This document shows, one piece after another, positions 10,128 through 19,538 of a stretch of DNA of 64,000 bases (position 1 is its first letter; each line of letters opens with the position of its first letter). Both the position numbers and the translations under genes were made by a program. The DNA comes from a virus. The stretch is taken from positions 1 through 64,000 of the IMG/VR virus record IMGVR_UViG_3300040801_004034; one strand, written 5' to 3'. The notes beneath the pieces were generated by a model. That model saw only the letters and a program-made list of their open reading frames with translations. It was not told the origin of the DNA and searched no databases.

Positions 10128-10135
10128 TATTTAAG
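10128..10135 (-). promoter_or_regulatory. Late-type promoter octamer CTTAAATA, 7 nt before the 10120 start
   Basis: CTTAAATA on the minus strand, then a 7-nt spacer and ATG. No Shine-Dalgarno sequence can fit between a normally positioned transcription start and the ATG. Confidence 0.65.
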
Positions 10136-10646
10136 TGTTGGGTGAAATTGCTGTGATAAACATATTACTATTCGTGTCTGAGAAGTTAATTACAGGAGCA
10201 GGTTTGCCGTTTACATTTGTCACAGTTACATTATCGATAAAAACTGATCTGTCTATCTGATTGACATCTGCTGCAAAAACGGATAAAAACACAGTTGATG
10301 TAAACCCGTTAAGATACATAAAATCTATTCTCCCAATTGAAATCGTATCTGTATCGAACGGGTTGTATGTATGTTCAATAGTTTCGGGTATAGAATATTC
10401 GTATAAAAATTTTGAATTATTAAAACCTAAACTACTATTAAAATACTCTGTTTTTCCATCCCCATAATCGGCAAAAATTTTGTAAATAGTTGTGTTATTT
10501 GCGCCGCCATCATCGTTTGATACACCTGATAGCCCAAATATAAAGTTTGTAATACCTGAATATGAAATTGTTTTAACAGTTGACACACTACCACTTGAAG
10601 GGAAAGGAGCAGAAAGCTGCACAGTTTTTGTATCATCAAGTAACAT
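10131..10646 (-). CDS. PKD-like domain virion protein
   Basis: The 171-residue protein contains a PKD-type Ig-like signature: FADYGDGKTEYF near residue 60, followed by a conserved EHTYNP about 35 residues later. This matches the DGDG...HTY pattern of PKD domains. Such domains in phages are found in tail and fibre proteins. It has the late octamer ATTAAATA 5 nt before its ATG and is followed by the 1,220-residue protein. A short accessory or decorating role at the baseplate is inferred. Confidence 0.65.
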   Translation of the reverse strand: MLLDDTKTVQLSAPFPSSGSVSTVKTISYSGITNFIFGLSGVSNDDGGANNTTIYKIFADYGDGKTEYFNSSLGFNNSKFLYEYSIPETIEHTYNPFDTDTISIGRIDFMYLNGFTSTVFLSVFAADVNQIDRSVFIDNVTVTNVNGKPAPVINFSDTNSNMFITAISPNT

Positions 10647-10651
10647 GACAA

Positions 10652-10659
10652 TATTTAAT
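10652..10659 (-). promoter_or_regulatory. Late-type promoter octamer ATTAAATA, 5 nt before the 10646 start
   Basis: ATTAAATA on the minus strand, spacer TTGTC, then ATG. Confidence 0.65.
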
Positions 10660-10660
10660 C

Positions 10661-13042
10661 TTATAACCCGAAACTACCATTACCACTGAGATATACGACA
10701 TCACCGCTCAATGAAACAGTTGTGTAACTATCTGTAAATGCTGAAACGATGTATGTAGTTGTTGTATCGTAATAGTTTTCAGGTACAATTATGTCGTTTG
10801 ATTCAATTACAAACTCATTATTGACAATTTTAAATAACAAAGAATGAATATAAGAGTTGTCATTCAAGTCTACGAATTGCGTCACTATAGAAAATACATC
10901 AAATAATGAGTTATACGCAAATTTCGATGTCTTGATACGTTGTGGTCTTGCTTCAATATCAATATTAAAGTTATCTATAAAGTAATCAATAGGTTGCGTA
11001 TCTCTACTGATAACTGTTTTTGATCTTTTTGTAATAGTATCATACTGGTATACTTCAAAATAATATACTGTGTTAGTCGATGAAAATTGTGGGACAACTG
11101 TGATAGCACCGATATAAATTGAGTTATCGACGTGAATTGATTCAGTATAGCTTGTAAGAAGCGCATCACTCTCCTCATCGAATCGTTCGAAAAGAAGTTC
11201 TTGTGAAATTGATGGGTTAAACACACCATCATATACAAATGAGTCAATTAAAGTATAATTTGTTGTATTAATGATAAACGTTGTATCGATACATGTTATA
11301 TCCCTGATTTCATTGTTCAATTCATCGTACAACTGCGTATTGTTGTTATATTTCGAAAATACATCTATGAATGCACCGCTGAGTGGCTGAAGCTCGTTTG
11401 TTGATATGTTTACAACATACGACTGTTTTGGTATACCAGGTAAGTCTCTATATGATGTTTCATTAGGTTCAGATCCTGGACTTCGTTTGTTTTGCGTTGT
11501 TGTATTTGCTGATTGGAATATATCACGATCGGTAACAAAAGATGTTATATCGTCAAACTGCTTTATACCTGTTGTATCATTTACAAATAATAAAAACTGA
11601 TTACCGAAAATATCAGATGTTACTTTATTGATATACCCTTTATTAACAATTTCTTCATATTTATACTCAAACCCGCTTAATGTATTTGGTGTTAAACGCT
11701 TTTGCTCAATTGAATCATATGAATAAAAATTATGATCGTCTTTACTACTCTTAACAAGCGACTTACCATACCCAGATGATTTGTTTTTGTATACATCATT
11801 AGTTAGGTAAAATACATAAGGTGATTGCGGTACGTTTTTTGATAAATTTGCAATATTACCGAAACCGTTTGGATCAGGGTATGTATATGTTGTATTTGGC
11901 TGTAAATTTGTGTTGAGTTGCGCACCGAATGGACCTTTCATTTTAAGCAATGAAAAGTTTGTTGGTTTAAAATATAAACCTACTTCGCGCTCATATTTTC
12001 TTTTATCTGTTGGTATTACAAGAGACGATGCATTGTTAATATTCAGTATATTACTAACAGGGTTTTCCGCTTCGAACAACACACCTGATACGAATTGCAT
12101 CTCACTGTTAGTAGAAAGATAAAAATAATCAGTACCGAAGTAATTACGTAAAAGCTGCTTTTCGTATATTATTTTCAGTTCATCATCATTCGTCTGGTTA
12201 AAGTTGATATAATCGATATTCTGTAATTTATCAGTATCGAAATCTGCAGTAACTTCACTTACCGATAAAGGGCTACCATCATCAATTGTAATTACAACAT
12301 CACCATCTGTGAGTTGTATACCTCTCCCATTAATTAAATCTGTAAAATACTGTGCTTCGTTTATAAACATTTCAGCACTAAGCAGGTTTGTATTAGCTGA
12401 AAGTTTATTGTCACGCTTTACTAAACCAGAATAGAAATCTTCAAGTTTATTATATGGTATATCATAATAATCATTATATACGTCATAAGCTTCTTCAATA
12501 GCAACAGATGTATTTAACTGAACACCTGTTAAGACAGCTGTATCTGTATCACCTTTTTCAAGAAATGTTAAGATACGGTCTTTAACGAATTGTTCAGTGT
12601 TCTCGAAACTACCACGATTTTTTAAAATACGAACGTTTTTAATTGTTTCATCTCTATCTCGTTTAATCTCTCTACATATTGTTTTGAGACGTTTTACGAA
12701 AAATGGAATTGCAACACTGAGCGATTCCGGATCATCAAAATCAACAGTTCTAATGATACGAGCTTGTTCTGGAGATGTATATGTATACAACAGCTCTTTG
12801 AACATATCAATGTACTGCTCCCTCACTGAGACATTATATGACTCTCCTCTTTCTACAGTTATACTATTCCATTTAACAATATAGGATTCATAGAGCTTAA
12901 AATTCTGAACATCATCATCCAGCAATTGTGTGTAATTGAGAAATTCTAAAAATGAGAAAGGCTTTTGTAAGTCCTGCTTTTCATCAGTTAAATCGTTCGT
13001 TATACTATTATAAATTAGTGCTGTTATCTTTGTTGTTGACAT
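10661..13042 (-). CDS. Large baseplate-associated structural protein
   Basis: The 793-residue protein is mostly helical for the first 180 residues (an Arg/Lys-rich segment near residues 115-140), then rich in beta strands and Asn/Thr. No catalytic motif or transmembrane segment is seen. It follows the 499-residue protein by 3 bp in the gp25-gp6 operon, so it is probably a wedge or fibre-attachment component. No specific T4 counterpart is recognised from sequence alone. Confidence 0.65.
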   Translation of the reverse strand: MSTTKITALIYNSITNDLTDEKQDLQKPFSFLEFLNYTQLLDDDVQNFKLYESYIVKWNSITVERGESYNVSVREQYIDMFKELLYTYTSPEQARIIRTVDFDDPESLSVAIPFFVKRLKTICREIKRDRDETIKNVRILKNRGSFENTEQFVKDRILTFLEKGDTDTAVLTGVQLNTSVAIEEAYDVYNDYYDIPYNKLEDFYSGLVKRDNKLSANTNLLSAEMFINEAQYFTDLINGRGIQLTDGDVVITIDDGSPLSVSEVTADFDTDKLQNIDYINFNQTNDDELKIIYEKQLLRNYFGTDYFYLSTNSEMQFVSGVLFEAENPVSNILNINNASSLVIPTDKRKYEREVGLYFKPTNFSLLKMKGPFGAQLNTNLQPNTTYTYPDPNGFGNIANLSKNVPQSPYVFYLTNDVYKNKSSGYGKSLVKSSKDDHNFYSYDSIEQKRLTPNTLSGFEYKYEEIVNKGYINKVTSDIFGNQFLLFVNDTTGIKQFDDITSFVTDRDIFQSANTTTQNKRSPGSEPNETSYRDLPGIPKQSYVVNISTNELQPLSGAFIDVFSKYNNNTQLYDELNNEIRDITCIDTTFIINTTNYTLIDSFVYDGVFNPSISQELLFERFDEESDALLTSYTESIHVDNSIYIGAITVVPQFSSTNTVYYFEVYQYDTITKRSKTVISRDTQPIDYFIDNFNIDIEARPQRIKTSKFAYNSLFDVFSIVTQFVDLNDNSYIHSLLFKIVNNEFVIESNDIIVPENYYDTTTTYIVSAFTDSYTTVSLSGDVVYLSGNGSFGL

Positions 13043-13045
13043 TGA

Positions 13046-14545
13046 TTATGATGTTAAAAGTTGTGTTCGTGTTAGTATTATATTAAGCAGCAGCTCATCG
13101 ATGATACCACCATCATCAGCAAACTGAGATATTGATGAAAGATTACTTAATTGCGTACTCGGATTATTGAAATCTACAAATTCGTTTATAAATGTACCAT
13201 CTATAGTATCGTTAAACTCATAGAACTCATAAAAATCATCGATTCGCTCAGGTTGTTGAGCATCATCGTATGTCTGATGTACCAATCTACCACCATCTTC
13301 TAATGCAAGCACATCGATGTTGTCGTTCGTATATGATTGAAGCTGAAAATTATGCGTTGTGTTGAAAACATTTGGTAGAATAAGATTCCATCCCCAATAC
13401 TTTGAGTAAGCAGAAAGAGGAAATGCTCCTGTTCCTTCATCACTATAACGTAAGTCAAATGTCTGGGGATGAACAGGGTATATTACTTTGTATTTTTCAC
13501 TAAATTTTTCGTATGCAACAATAGGTTTACCTGACACACCTGTGTATAATGTTGTTGTTAGTATTGGAAGTTTATCTCCTAAATTTGTACCGAATGTACT
13601 GCTGTTCTCAAAACCTTTTGAGTCGAAATTATACTGATATGCATTTTCACTACTATGTATTTTGGAAAGATTTAGTGAACCTATATCACAAATACGTCTA
13701 ATTGATGGTGGTAGTGATGAATCGAGTTTGTTATATGTAACCCCGAGCATATCTAAGCTTGATTGAAACTGGTCAATGTTACTTGTTGATATATCAGTTT
13801 CATTCATTGAAAAGTTTGATATCTTTTCATATATTAATGTACCAAGATCCTCTGAACTCGTCTCACCGTCCCCTACAATTTGACCTAAAAATTTATCAAA
13901 GAAATTCGGTTTATCAATTAGTATATTTTGAAATATAAGATCTTTGTATGTCTGTTTCTGATCGTGATCTTCATTTATCTTACGAATGCTATACTTACCT
14001 TCAGCAGGGTAGATATTGAACACTGATGACTCACCTGAAACAGATGAGATAGGCGTTTGCATTGTTGCAATTAGTTTAACATTATCATAGACATTATCAA
14101 CAGTAAAATAACCTTTATACACACCTTGCTCGACGATGCCATCAAATTTATCTACAACATTAATCGGAATTTGATTGTTGTTTGCATCTACACATGAAAG
14201 TGATATACCGTATAAGTTTGTTGAGTCATCAGTTAAATAGAAATTAGGAGCAGTCTTTACAGGAAAATCATTTTCTGTTTTTCCTCGAATAACAAAATAT
14301 ATCTTCTGACCCTTGTAGTATATTTCATTAAGTTCGAATGATGTATCATTATAACCTATTCCATCCACACCGTTTGTTGAAAATACAAGCTTTTCAATCG
14401 GTAACTCATCATTAGTGATATCAAACGTTATCGTTTCAGAAATATTGTTTAATACACTTTTGGTAGACGGGTTAGTATAAAAGTTCGATTCAGTATCATC
14501 AAAACCCTTTAGATCAAAATTTCCATAGATGGTTCTTAAGCTCAT
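13046..14545 (-). CDS. Baseplate-region structural protein
   Basis: The 499-residue protein has Ig-like strands in its N-terminal 200 residues and a helical stretch (about 200-290) including PPSIRRICDIGSLNLSKI. The C-terminal part has aromatic-rich segments such as YSKYWGWNLILP and ends in a helix. Late octamer CTTAAATA (14553-14560) lies 7 nt before the ATG. The position after the PKD protein and gp6 supports a baseplate role; the family is not recognised. Confidence 0.65.
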   Translation of the reverse strand: MSLRTIYGNFDLKGFDDTESNFYTNPSTKSVLNNISETITFDITNDELPIEKLVFSTNGVDGIGYNDTSFELNEIYYKGQKIYFVIRGKTENDFPVKTAPNFYLTDDSTNLYGISLSCVDANNNQIPINVVDKFDGIVEQGVYKGYFTVDNVYDNVKLIATMQTPISSVSGESSVFNIYPAEGKYSIRKINEDHDQKQTYKDLIFQNILIDKPNFFDKFLGQIVGDGETSSEDLGTLIYEKISNFSMNETDISTSNIDQFQSSLDMLGVTYNKLDSSLPPSIRRICDIGSLNLSKIHSSENAYQYNFDSKGFENSSTFGTNLGDKLPILTTTLYTGVSGKPIVAYEKFSEKYKVIYPVHPQTFDLRYSDEGTGAFPLSAYSKYWGWNLILPNVFNTTHNFQLQSYTNDNIDVLALEDGGRLVHQTYDDAQQPERIDDFYEFYEFNDTIDGTFINEFVDFNNPSTQLSNLSSISQFADDGGIIDELLLNIILTRTQLLTS

Positions 14546-14552
14546 TCACTAT

Positions 14553-14560
14553 TATTTAAG
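14553..14560 (-). promoter_or_regulatory. Late-type promoter octamer CTTAAATA, 7 nt before the 14545 start
   Basis: CTTAAATA on the minus strand, spacer ATAGTGA, then ATG. Confidence 0.65.
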
Positions 14561-14562
14561 GC

Positions 14563-15300
14563 TTAATCCTCGTAGTAATAGAACGAACCGTAACCAATTG
14601 TCCCAAGGAAGAAAGAATCGATCGTTTGAGTTGTTGAGTAGAAAATAAATCTCTCTTCAAGCTTACCGTATATATTAACAGACGTTGTTTGGACACTATC
14701 AATAATTTCAAAATCATCAGAAACATCATTCAGAAAGAAGCAGCTCTTTTTAAATTGAAAATCTGGCATATTTTGATATTTTTTTGCAGTAATAAGTTCA
14801 CGTTCATTTTTATCAACTGATAAATTAATTTTATAACCATTAGCTGATAGTGTTCTTGAAGCTGTATCGCTATTGATTCGATAAACATTAACCTTCACAC
14901 GAGATTCACTCTTTCGTTGTGTTGGTTCTCCATCTATTGTAAATGTTACACGGTCTGGAATAGATGCACGAACAGTAATTTCTACAACATTTTTTGATTT
15001 GTAAAATTTACCGTCTTTATCAACAACTATAGCTGTTATTGTATACTTACCGGGTGATGTATACACATGTGATGGTTTTGCATCATCTGATGTCGTACCA
15101 TCACCAAAGTCTACATAATAATTGTTATCACTAACAAACAACCCAGTGTTATCAAAATCTAGTTCAATACTTATCCTACCTATATTACCGGTAAAAGTTT
15201 CAGTAACATCATCACCATTTCTATCGAAAATCGTTATACCAACCGGTAACAATTCTAAATTATCATAATTATTCTGCTGTATGTTTTTAACTTTGCGCAT
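14563..15300 (-). CDS. PKD-domain baseplate protein
   Basis: The 245-residue protein has a clear PKD domain at about residues 20-110. It contains VDFGDGTTSDDAKPSHVYTS and then PGKYTITAIVVDKDGK, the canonical DFGDG and HxY...G.YTVT pattern. The second half resembles another beta domain. It overlaps the end of the gp6-like gene by 14 bp, implying coupled translation and a stoichiometric baseplate role. Confidence 0.75.
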   Translation of the reverse strand: MRKVKNIQQNNYDNLELLPVGITIFDRNGDDVTETFTGNIGRISIELDFDNTGLFVSDNNYYVDFGDGTTSDDAKPSHVYTSPGKYTITAIVVDKDGKFYKSKNVVEITVRASIPDRVTFTIDGEPTQRKSESRVKVNVYRINSDTASRTLSANGYKINLSVDKNERELITAKKYQNMPDFQFKKSCFFLNDVSDDFEIIDSVQTTSVNIYGKLEERFIFYSTTQTIDSFFLGTIGYGSFYYYED

Positions 15301-17101
15301 CTTCTACTATAATATTATCAAGGATTGTATCGTTATATAAATATGGAAATTTATAGAAAGGCATTTTGGTATCAGCAGTTATGATATCAATATCCTGTGT
15401 TGGGTATATTGAATTGAATATAACTAGACTGATATTAGGTGTTTCAAGTGTACCTTTTCGTATTAACACATCCTTAACACCTGGTATAGTAAATAGCTGG
15501 TTTTTGAGTTCGAGAATACCAATTGTGCTTCCTAAACCAATGCTCTTAAAATATGATTTGAAGATATTATTTGCTTGTTGTTTGATTCGCTCACTACCAA
15601 GTCTACTATTTTGATCCTTCTTAATTATAAGATATGTTTCATCTTTGACATCTACTGTTAGCTCTTCAGTTGGTAGTTTAATACCTAATGTGACACCGAT
15701 ATAAACAGGGTCTTGGGGTACAAGCTCTACGTTCAACATTCTACGTCGTGACATCTCATCAAGTATAAGGTTCTTTTGAGATGCAGTAAGATAGTTTAAA
15801 TCGTTATTTGAACTTACGTTTGATACTTTCGGTACTAAGAACATATACACGTTGTTAATATTAGCAGTGGAAGCAAATTTAACTTGGTTGAATAAAAATC
15901 TTGGATCGTCGTTTGGTTTATCGAGACCGAGTTGATAGAAATAGTTTAAATACCCATCGATAAACTCATTATTGTTTACCACGCTAAATGATTCAAGGAT
16001 ATTTGAAAACTCCTTATTAAGGAATACCTCATAATCAGATTGTGTAACAAGTCTATTTTGTCTTTGAAACGTTTTAGGTGCGTTGACTCTTATTTCATCA
16101 ACTGTTTCAATTTCTTTTGCAGGTGTTGATTTAACAGTGTTAGCAAAATCAAGATTTAATAATTGTGTCGGTGTAATAAGTGTCAGATTCTGGTCAGCAT
16201 AAACATCGTTTGTTATACGTTCAAACAACGGTGTGGAGAACAATGTTAATTGATTATCATCCAGATCACCAACATCAATTTCACCAGATGCACCATCACT
16301 TTTCACATAATAAATATAAACTTGGTCACCTGCTTTAAGTCTATTACCAAACACACTATTACCAAATTTAAATTCATATAAACCGTTTTCATTTATTCGT
16401 TTTTCATATACTTTTGCAGATGGGGTTTGTAGAAACATATTGTCCACTTCTGTATATTGAGTAAACTTACCGGTATCGGTATCTCTCACGTAAATATCTA
16501 CACTTTCTTCATCAATATTAAACGGTTGTTGTGTTACTGTATCTTTCGTTGCAAGCGTAATTACTTCGAAATCTTCTCCGAATGCACCTTGTGGAGGATG
16601 CTCTATAAAGCTACCTTGATATAAAAGATTTTCATCTGATACTGACTTAAGCACTTGTTCACCAGCTGTTGTCTTAGTAAATGTTACATCATCGATGAAG
16701 CTGTATTTATTACCATTTACATCAAAACTTGCATAACGTGGTATTGTGTATGTACCAGCTGGCAGGTCCTCTGTTGCTGTTACTTTAAACGAAAGTAAAG
16801 ATGTTTGGTAACCAGTAGGTTTGTAATCGATCATCTTAACAATACGATTCATATTTTCATATATGCTCGTGTCTGTAAACATAGACTCGCTTGAGGTCTG
16901 ATTCAAATAGAAAAGTAGTGTATGGTATGAATATGCAATTATATCGATAATTGCTGATATATTACTTCCTTCGTAATTTTGATCGGTAAACGCTCCACCT
17001 TCATTAAGTCTTTGTTTGATAAGTTGCTTTAGAGAAAGTGCATCAAAACATGCATAAGCATTTTTTGGTAGCGTAAAATCTGTATTGTTGTTATCGGCCA
17101 T
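15287..17101 (-). CDS. 6: Baseplate wedge protein, gp6-like (baseplate J superfamily)
   Basis: This 604-residue protein is close to T4 gp6 (660). Residues 40-80 (IIAYSYHTLLFYLNQTSSES) and the following MIDYKPTGYQTSLLSFKVTA segment match the N-terminal region of gp6/baseplate J proteins, and a central domain recurs around IETVDEIRVNAPKTFQRQNR. gp6 forms the dimeric core ring of the baseplate wedge with gp25 and gp53, both of which are encoded nearby. Late octamer ATTAAATA (17108-17115) is 6 nt before the ATG. Confidence 0.85.
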   Translation of the reverse strand: MADNNNTDFTLPKNAYACFDALSLKQLIKQRLNEGGAFTDQNYEGSNISAIIDIIAYSYHTLLFYLNQTSSESMFTDTSIYENMNRIVKMIDYKPTGYQTSLLSFKVTATEDLPAGTYTIPRYASFDVNGNKYSFIDDVTFTKTTAGEQVLKSVSDENLLYQGSFIEHPPQGAFGEDFEVITLATKDTVTQQPFNIDEESVDIYVRDTDTGKFTQYTEVDNMFLQTPSAKVYEKRINENGLYEFKFGNSVFGNRLKAGDQVYIYYVKSDGASGEIDVGDLDDNQLTLFSTPLFERITNDVYADQNLTLITPTQLLNLDFANTVKSTPAKEIETVDEIRVNAPKTFQRQNRLVTQSDYEVFLNKEFSNILESFSVVNNNEFIDGYLNYFYQLGLDKPNDDPRFLFNQVKFASTANINNVYMFLVPKVSNVSSNNDLNYLTASQKNLILDEMSRRRMLNVELVPQDPVYIGVTLGIKLPTEELTVDVKDETYLIIKKDQNSRLGSERIKQQANNIFKSYFKSIGLGSTIGILELKNQLFTIPGVKDVLIRKGTLETPNISLVIFNSIYPTQDIDIITADTKMPFYKFPYLYNDTILDNIIVEDAQS

Positions 17102-17107
17102 ATATTT

Positions 17108-17115
17108 TATTTAAT
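17108..17115 (-). promoter_or_regulatory. Late-type promoter octamer ATTAAATA, 6 nt before the gp6 start
   Basis: ATTAAATA on the minus strand, spacer AAATAT, then ATG. It overlaps the stop codon region of gp25. Confidence 0.6.
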
Positions 17116-17588
17116 TAAGTTGTATAGAAACCGGTTTGATCAAGCACACCTGATGTGATAAGAGGTTCGTTGTTAAAACGCGGTATAGTATATTTCACTG
17201 TTATTACATATTGCTGATCATCCTCATTAGCCACTACATTCACGTTTAAAATACGTACACGTGGTTCAAATTTTGCTACTGTTGATACGATTGTTTCACC
17301 TATTACACGAGCTCTTGGTTGTGTCACCGGTAAAAATAATAAATCACCAAAATTGATCCCGAAGGTTGGATTTAAAATTTTCTCACCCTGGGATGTTGTA
17401 AGTAAGCTAACAAATGCATTTCTAATTGCTCCAATATTATTATCTGTTTGAAAATCCTTATTCGGTCGTTTATGTAGTTCTGTTTTCTGTAAAACACCGA
17501 ATTTGAGATCCATATGCAAATCAGTATATATTGTAGAGTCTGGTCTACTTTCATTACGCTTCAATACATCTAATCTAATCTTTGCCAT
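17115..17588 (-). CDS. 25: Baseplate wedge protein gp25 (GPW/gp25 family)
   Basis: The 157-residue protein matches the gp25/lysozyme-like wedge family (T4 gp25 is 132 residues). It has the conserved segment NIGAIRNAFVSLLTTSQGEK, then LNPTFGINFGDLLFLP, and a C-terminal sheet with FEPRVRILNVNV. gp25 joins gp6 and gp53 at the inner baseplate and helps start sheath assembly. CATAAATA (17596-17603) lies 7 nt before the ATG. The gene is divergent from the 17663 gene. Confidence 0.9.
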   Translation of the reverse strand: MAKIRLDVLKRNESRPDSTIYTDLHMDLKFGVLQKTELHKRPNKDFQTDNNIGAIRNAFVSLLTTSQGEKILNPTFGINFGDLLFLPVTQPRARVIGETIVSTVAKFEPRVRILNVNVVANEDDQQYVITVKYTIPRFNNEPLITSGVLDQTGFYTT

Positions 17589-17595
17589 TGTTAAA

Positions 17596-17603
17596 TATTT
17601 ATG
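17596..17603 (-). promoter_or_regulatory. Late-type promoter octamer CATAAATA, 7 nt before the gp25 start
   Basis: CATAAATA on the minus strand, spacer TTTAACA, then ATG. It is back-to-back with the plus-strand element at 17650-17657. Confidence 0.7.
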
Positions 17604-17649
17604 ACAACAAACTATGTTAACTATTCGATTGTGTTTTTATACCGCTCTT

Positions 17650-17657
17650 TATAAATA
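17650..17657 (+). promoter_or_regulatory. Exact T4 late promoter TATAAATA, 5 nt before the 17663 start
   Basis: A perfect TATAAATA, spacer ATAGT, then ATG. With T4-like initiation about 6 nt after the octamer, transcription would begin at the A of the start codon. Confidence 0.8.
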
Positions 17658-17662
17658 ATAGT

Positions 17663-18244
17663 ATGGAAAGCAAATTTCTCACTTTAGCAGAGCAAACAAT
17701 CAATCGTTACACTAATGGCGGGGTTCAAAAAAATGATGTCGTTAAATTAGTATCAAATTATAAAACGACCCCGGTATATAAAGATCTTTCACCTGAAGTT
17801 CAAAAGCATATTGAAGACTATTTTCAAGACGGTAAGCAATATAGAGCAATTGATGTTAAACCTCTTCTCCCATCTAACGACGTTGGTGTATCAGATAACC
17901 GCGGAACAACATTTAACGTTGAGGTAGCAGTAGAAATTGCACCTGGTAGATATGATGCACAAAACAAGGTAACAATTCCTGCTCAACTTCTTGAAGTTGA
18001 TGAAACATATCCTAATCTTCCAAATATTCCGGATGATGCAAAATATGATAATAAAGTTTCGATGACCCCGAAAGAACCTGAAGAAAATGAGGAAGAGCAA
18101 CAAACGATGACTCAGCAAGGTGATAAGCTCAAAAAGAGTGAAACGAAATTACCTATTAAAAACACTGATATTTCAAAGACATCAGCACCTGATAAAAATA
18201 TTGTCGGTGAAAGTTACGTTGCTGGCTTTATGAAAGGGTACTAA
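17663..18244 (+). CDS. Hypothetical virion-associated protein
   Basis: The 193-residue protein has a helical N-terminus (TLAEQTINRYTNGG, then a DVVKL helix), a central beta region and a Glu/Gln/Lys-rich disordered tail from about residue 130. A LAE followed by Gln near residue 10 weakly resembles a T4 prohead-protease site. It is transcribed from a perfect late octamer, so it is probably a late structural or internal protein. It is the first of four plus-strand genes in this island. Confidence 0.65.
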   Translation: MESKFLTLAEQTINRYTNGGVQKNDVVKLVSNYKTTPVYKDLSPEVQKHIEDYFQDGKQYRAIDVKPLLPSNDVGVSDNRGTTFNVEVAVEIAPGRYDAQNKVTIPAQLLEVDETYPNLPNIPDDAKYDNKVSMTPKEPEENEEEQQTMTQQGDKLKKSETKLPIKNTDISKTSAPDKNIVGESYVAGFMKGY

Positions 18245-18271
18245 TAATCGGTAAGTAGCATATGGGCTATG

Positions 18272-18279
18272 ATTAAATA
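18272..18279 (+). promoter_or_regulatory. Late-type promoter octamer ATTAAATA, 5 nt before the 18285 start
   Basis: ATTAAATA, spacer AAAAT, then ATG. Confidence 0.7.
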
Positions 18280-18284
18280 AAAAT

Positions 18285-19490
18285 ATGCCTTATGATTTAG
18301 AAAATTTAATCCGTGCCGGGATTCTCGATATCGAGCTTAGTGTACCTGACCCTACTGTTGGCGGGGTTAGCGCAGGTGACGGTGCAATCGGTTTTGGTAG
18401 CGACAAAACAAGATGGATAAAATTAGATATAGCTGATACTGCTTGGAAACGTATAGTGTTTAGTAACGAGCTTAACTGGGACCTATTTGAGTATAGTAGA
18501 ACATATAATGTTGGTGAAAAATTTAGAGATGATGTCGTGTTTAAAGTTTATGAAGTTACAACATTATTCACATCTACATCTGCACGATTAAGTGGCGACC
18601 CTACAGCTGAATATGTTGATGCAGCTGATACCAACCAATGTAAAGTCGTGTTTGATTTTTCTGCTGCTCCTGACGCATGTCGAGATGCACTCGCTCTCAC
18701 CGAAGCTGCTCGTGATACAACACTTCTGAGTATTTCAGCATTTGATGAGAGATATATTGGTGCTTTTGCAAATGATACACTTGCTAATGCTGTTACCGGT
18801 GTTTCGATTGATGTTGGTGATATATACTACAATACTTCAACACTTACTCTTAAATTCTGGGATGGTGTAAATTGGACAACACCTATTAGCGATATTGAAG
18901 CAGCTTTATCTGTTACTCAAACTGCATCGGCGAATGCCTTATTCTATGCTTTAAGTGCTGAAACATATGCTTTAAGTGCTGAAACATATGCTACATCAAT
19001 TGTTGATACTGATCGCATTGCTGATTTAGCAATTACAACACCAAAGATAGATAATCTTGCTGTTACAGAAGCTAAAATTAATACTGGTGCAGTAACAGAA
19101 GCTAAAATTAATACCGGTGCAGTAACAGCTGGTAAAATTGGATCAAATGCTGTTACAGAAGCTAAAATTAATACTGGCGCAGTTACTGTTAACAAAATTG
19201 GCTCAAATGCTGTTACAGAAGCTAAAATTAATACTGGTGCAGTTACTGTTAACAAAATCGGTTCAAATGCAGTTACTAATGTAAAAATTGCTAATGATGC
19301 TATCACAGCTAATAAGATTGATAGTACAATCACAATTGCTGTAGCAAGTCTTAGTTCTTATGATGTGGAGATAAACGATACATCAACAGTACCTACAACA
19401 CCTACAACAGGCGGGGTTATGTTTGTTTCAGCTGGTGATCTAAAATATATAGGTTCAGGTGGTACGATAACGACAATAGCTACAGCTTAA
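18285..19490 (+). CDS. Tail fibre-like protein with decapeptide repeats
   Basis: The 401-residue protein has an N-terminal domain, a central region with YALSAETYALSAETYA (residues about 222-238), and then about nine decapeptide repeats of the form AVTEAKINTG / AVTVNKIGSN (about residues 245-345). A short C-terminal beta domain follows (TPTTGGVMFVSAGDLKYIGS). Periodic Ile/Val/Lys repeats of this type form trimeric fibre shafts. Late octamer ATTAAATA is 5 nt before the ATG. It probably encodes a host-contacting or accessory fibre. Confidence 0.75.
   Translation: MPYDLENLIRAGILDIELSVPDPTVGGVSAGDGAIGFGSDKTRWIKLDIADTAWKRIVFSNELNWDLFEYSRTYNVGEKFRDDVVFKVYEVTTLFTSTSARLSGDPTAEYVDAADTNQCKVVFDFSAAPDACRDALALTEAARDTTLLSISAFDERYIGAFANDTLANAVTGVSIDVGDIYYNTSTLTLKFWDGVNWTTPISDIEAALSVTQTASANALFYALSAETYALSAETYATSIVDTDRIADLAITTPKIDNLAVTEAKINTGAVTEAKINTGAVTAGKIGSNAVTEAKINTGAVTVNKIGSNAVTEAKINTGAVTVNKIGSNAVTNVKIANDAITANKIDSTITIAVASLSSYDVEINDTSTVPTTPTTGGVMFVSAGDLKYIGSGGTITTIATA
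19021..19330 (+). repeat. 30-bp tandem repeats inside the fibre gene
   Basis: About nine imperfect 30-bp units encode decapeptides that start with A(V/I)T and carry a KI pair. Units alternate between AEAKINTG-type and VNKIGSN-type. The near-identical copies at 19140-19260 could allow unequal recombination that changes fibre length without breaking the frame. Confidence 0.8.
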
Positions 19491-19538
19491 TCTGATACTG
19501 TTGTACAAACCAGTTTATAACCATAAATAAATGTAAGT

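Noticed and set aside
10427-10651. Overlapping 74-codon minus-strand ORF within the PKD protein
   Set aside because: It is a shadow of the larger frame with no domain or start signal of its own.
19021-19330. CRISPR-like array of about 30-bp repeats
   Set aside because: Units are directly adjacent without spacers and keep one reading frame encoding decapeptides.
18944-19333. Minus-strand ORF of 129 codons opposite the fibre repeats
   Set aside because: Its regular hydrophobic repeats are the mirror of the decapeptide-coding repeats on the plus strand.
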